DNA from: Bacillota bacterium
GTDB lineage: Bacteria > Bacillota > Clostridia > Peptostreptococcales > Anaerovoracaceae
DNA length: 62,128 bases
Assembly: GCA_030526355.1 (NCBI GenBank)
Contig: JAUNDC010000001.1
Coordinates: 1-62,128, forward strand
Direction of reading: 5' to 3'
Position numbers and translations under genes: made by a program. Under the pieces are notes generated by a model that did not search any database, was not told the origin of the DNA, and saw nothing but the letters and a program-made list of their open reading frames with translations. The stretch's first letter is position 1. Each line of letters starts with the position of its first letter. Below, in pieces: positions 60,201 through 62,128 of the stretch.

Positions 60201-62128
60201 AGAACGATACAAAATCATGTCCGTTCAAATCAGATATAAGTGGTTATTTAGGCGAGCCTTCATATAATCCATTGGGTGATGGGAAATTTGAAGGGTGGTA
60301 TCTTGACCCTTCATTCCAGAACGAATATAAAGGCGATAAAACTATGCCAAAAGGTCTGGTTTTATATGCGAAGTGGTCACCAGTGCAATACACAGTAGAC
60401 TTCAAAATTAAAGGTGAAGATGGTGAGTTTAAAACATTTAAATCTGAAACAATAAACAGCAAAGGTACTGTATCACGACCATACGTTGAGCCAAAAGAAG
60501 GTTATGATTTTAAGGGATGGTATACAGACGAAGAGTGTACGCAGTCGTATGACTTTGCAAATCAGATTACTAATAAAACAATTCTTTACGGAAAATATGA
60601 CGTAAAACATTATACATCATATACAGTAAAGTATATAAAGAAAGGTAGCGATCCTGAGATAAATGTTGAACCTTCAAAAAAGGTTGATGGAATATCAGGA
60701 ACAAGAGTTAAAGAAAATGCAGCAATTGTAGAAGGATATGCAGTAAAGACACCATCACAATCAATAATTTTAGATGCAGATCCAACAAAGAATGTAATCG
60801 TATTCGAATACGAAAAAGTTGAATCACTGAAATATACTGTGAAGTATGTTTGTGGTGATACTACAGTTTATACAGATGATGAACAGACGACAGATGCTAG
60901 CTATTTAAAAATTTATGCAGATACAAAGATGCTGGATGAAAAAGGATATAAACCAGCAGAAGGTAATTATTCACAATATGTTCCTTTGACAACAGGAGAA
61001 AATATAATAACATTCTATTGTGTTAAAGGAGATTACGACATTGAATATAAGAATGTAGATGGTGCTACATGGAATGGTTCTGCTACTAATCCTAATCCAA
61101 CAAAATATACGTATGGAGATGAAGATTTTACATTAATACCTCCAGAAAAAGAGAATGAAGCTTTCATTGGATGGGAATTCACAAGTAATAATGGTAAAGT
61201 GGTAACTAACGATCATAGCCCTGAAAATACAGTTATCAGTGAAGAATCTCATGGCGACCTTCAATTCACAGCATGCTGGGCTAAACTTACTGCTACTGGT
61301 TATGAAGGAACATATGATGGACATAATCATTCTGTAACTGATGCACAGGTGACTGGAGCAGATGGATATACTATTTCTTATAGAACAGATGGCGAAACGT
61401 GGAAAGATACAGCACCTTCAATCAAAGATGTAGGAACAATAACTGTATATGTAAAAGCAACAAAACCAGGCTATAAGACTTTGAATACAAAAGTTACTCT
61501 TAAGGTAACACCAAAACCGGTAACAATCACAGCAGAAGCAGCTGAGAAGGTATACGGAAGTGCAGATCCTAAGTTTAAGAATGCTGCAATGACCGGACAG
61601 GTAGAAGGCGAGCTTGGAAATATAGACCTGACAGTTATCAGAAGTGATGCAGGAACAGATGCTGGAGAGAAATTAGGAAAGCATGAAGGTGTGCTTATCA
61701 TTAAAGACAGTAAGAGTGACCTTGAAGGAGCATATACAAATTATACATTCGAAATTAAACCTGCAAACTTTACAATAAAGACTAATGAAACTGCGTTAAC
61801 AGTATCAGCAGCGAATGTAGAAAAAGTATATGATGGAAATGCATATGGAGTAACAGCAACAGCAAGTCTTAAAGGAGCAACAATAAAGTATAAGGATGCA
61901 GACGGCAACTATACATTGGCTAAGAGCCCGACAAGAACGAATGTTGGAACAACGACAGTGGAATTCCAGGCAACACTGTATGGATACAAGACAGTAACAG
62001 GTAGTGCAACGGTTAAGATAAAAAAGAGACCGGTGACAATCACAGCAGAAGCAGATGAGAAAGCATACGGAAGTGCAGATCCTAAGTTTAAGAATGCTGC
62101 AATGACCGGACAGGTAGAAGGCGAGCTT
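57275..62128 (+). CDS. giant repetitive cell-surface protein (3' end beyond window)
   Basis: At least 1,618 residues, open to the window end. Signal peptide (KKGLALFLAVLMVVTTGLYSADGF). Residues ~30-330 are rich in Glu, Lys, Asp and Ser with Asp/Ser tracts. InlB/Listeria-Bacteroides-type repeats follow (YTLTYNPEGGSYVP...IKTGYTFAGWTDGDGK, GKFEGWYLDP, EGYDFKGWYTDEE), then MucBP-like segments (YTVKHLYEKPDG, YTVKYIKKGSD, YTVKYVCGDTT). One Cys/His module lies near residue ~790 (LVCTKNEHSHRWNCY...CNKEAHSHSDDCY). MBG-type repeats come last (KPVTITAEAAEKVYGSADPKF, near-identically repeated at the window end). Likely adhesin or matrix protein; the sorting signal lies beyond the window. Confidence 0.9.
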   Translation, partial: MKKSYKKGLALFLAVLMVVTTGLYSADGFLKATDGEDTQSEQQTEESTATEVQKVEIPADPEADKTSGEAEKSEPETKSEPAAAPAASDTQKSKSADKKSGTKDESGDKAKEDNAEKTYDVVIDQPSVDGGTIKVQASGENGVTPVNFNSGSFTKKVKDGAELKVEIKTADNYKVGAVKVNGSELKADSVNGKVSTYRFTVREDKKFTITYEKAQAVSNDNSDKGDANKDESKDDDSDDSDSDSDKQTNDADKKADASDSTAAADSNTNGSSDDNGATDTDSDSSLLGGIAASIANSALDNTGLQIASPLVMALFGSSDNDVENPKQTLTTTAGDGAKITVSAPEGALPAGSNVNVRAISSGAVETAVETAVNADGKELINFKAYDITITDKDGKVIQPESAVNVSIKGADVAGDNATVYHVDGKNANKVADARSGNSATFNAEHFSIYVVAGESEAETNVNSIKIKIQLKYENGVSAFGFPYTMIIEETETGFPVEYELPIKNGYTLAIQNKPYKDGFSITDGKLEGTIAKGTTEDQMIDVVYLANASTYTVKHLYEKPDGTYQENQEQRQSGVAGKVGTLTSAEAKTVSGYIAQPIAQEEIQVGNNTVVEVKYDLVSYTLTYNPEGGSYVPSVTAKAGTSLELAKGDSAPIKTGYTFAGWTDGDGKNVSDPFELNGDTVLHAKWTAATVKYKIVYMTENADDDGYSYAGTVEATGKTGAVVTANSNTTKPSGFDTTHFTFKESTTETLSADGSTVITVKYSRNTYTITFLRTGDRTLVCTKNEHSHRWNCYNKKGQLTCNKEAHSHSDDCYKSTDLIIEAKYQANIKDQWNAAVGPGTDFEGNNWSWTSGNRTYYTGFQATMPGYYVQTTAGEKGSITRNLYYYVEDPSGTITYNGKTFKLYTQVTLNLSRGTVPTYEEEFFKIDGYDRFASTIQVWKDGTNGGNNSGSWDSNGGGKFYYTRAQYSLELINGDKNDTKSCPFKSDISGYLGEPSYNPLGDGKFEGWYLDPSFQNEYKGDKTMPKGLVLYAKWSPVQYTVDFKIKGEDGEFKTFKSETINSKGTVSRPYVEPKEGYDFKGWYTDEECTQSYDFANQITNKTILYGKYDVKHYTSYTVKYIKKGSDPEINVEPSKKVDGISGTRVKENAAIVEGYAVKTPSQSIILDADPTKNVIVFEYEKVESLKYTVKYVCGDTTVYTDDEQTTDASYLKIYADTKMLDEKGYKPAEGNYSQYVPLTTGENIITFYCVKGDYDIEYKNVDGATWNGSATNPNPTKYTYGDEDFTLIPPEKENEAFIGWEFTSNNGKVVTNDHSPENTVISEESHGDLQFTACWAKLTATGYEGTYDGHNHSVTDAQVTGADGYTISYRTDGETWKDTAPSIKDVGTITVYVKATKPGYKTLNTKVTLKVTPKPVTITAEAAEKVYGSADPKFKNAAMTGQVEGELGNIDLTVIRSDAGTDAGEKLGKHEGVLIIKDSKSDLEGAYTNYTFEIKPANFTIKTNETALTVSAANVEKVYDGNAYGVTATASLKGATIKYKDADGNYTLAKSPTRTNVGTTTVEFQATLYGYKTVTGSATVKIKKRPVTITAEADEKAYGSADPKFKNAAMTGQVEGEL
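61523..62128 (+). repeat. near-identical MBG-type coding repeats
   Basis: About 105 bp beginning CCGGT(A/G)ACAATCACAGCAG at ~61518 recurs at ~62029 with only a few changes, and the second copy is identical through the window edge. Recent duplication or gene conversion of a ~510-bp module is likely, so copy number may vary between strains. Confidence 0.85.

Overview
The window comes from an anaerobic, Gram-positive Firmicute. It looks like a Clostridia member near Peptostreptococcales/Anaerovoracaceae (Family XIII), but that placement is inferred from gene content only, not from a search. The pointers are the cysE-cysS-mrnC-rlmB-sigH and tsaE-tsaB-rimI-tsaD-ydiF gene orders, a CIRCE-controlled groESL, Rex, a raiA RNA ahead of long-form HPF, and a complete set of aminomutases for fermenting lysine. 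I see no prophage, insertion sequence, CRISPR array or rRNA.

Layout. 0.3-5.8 kb is a tightly packed housekeeping run on the plus strand: cysE, cysS, mrnC, a small membrane protein, thyA, folA, rlmB, sigH. 5.85-14.7 kb is an accessory insertion between sigH and the tRNA-Thr-tuf unit. It starts with a structured leader carrying mutually exclusive terminator and antiterminator pairings. It then encodes exported proteins built on a shared sulfite-oxidase-like (molybdopterin-fold) domain, a FecCD-type metallophore ABC transporter (permease, ATPase, binding lipoprotein), an ExbB-like proton channel with a DUF2149 partner, and a small lipoprotein. I read it as a surface capture and uptake system for a metal-containing or tetrapyrrole-like ligand; the ligand is unknown. 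14.8-22.7 kb holds tRNA-Thr, tuf, yhaM, a divergent CCA-adding-enzyme-like protein, recD2, comFC, a raiA RNA and hpf. 22.7-23.4 kb is non-coding and packed with palindromic repeats.

23.4-35.4 kb is a lysine fermentation regulon: kal on the minus strand, then a sigma-54 activator whose sensor half is a 3,5-diaminohexanoate dehydrogenase (Kdd) homologue, then kdd, kamA, a P-loop protein, a MutS-like ATPase, kamD, kamE, atoD and atoA. Textbook -24/-12 promoters sit before both kal and kdd. Three helically phased repeats lie between kal and the activator gene and look like its enhancer. The 3-keto-5-aminohexanoate cleavage enzyme (kce) is not in the window.

35.7-37.7 kb has a secreted protein and a RibU-type riboflavin transporter subunit. 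38.2-43.6 kb is the tRNA t6A cluster with ydiF, interrupted by an unusual minisatellite. 43.7-49.8 kb carries acpP, rex, ferredoxin, a P-loop/Asp23 fusion, an 8-oxoguanine glycosylase, groES, groEL, a minimal Hpt protein and lepB. 49.86-57.0 kb is one long minus-strand series: a degenerate GGDEF protein, an ECF sigma factor, a membrane protein, a transglutaminase lipoprotein and a compact type IV pilus set (pilC, four small membrane/pilin-like proteins, pilT). From 57.3 kb to the window end runs the start of a very large repetitive surface protein.

Calls rest on reading motifs and gene order. No database search, RNA covariance scan or structure prediction was run.
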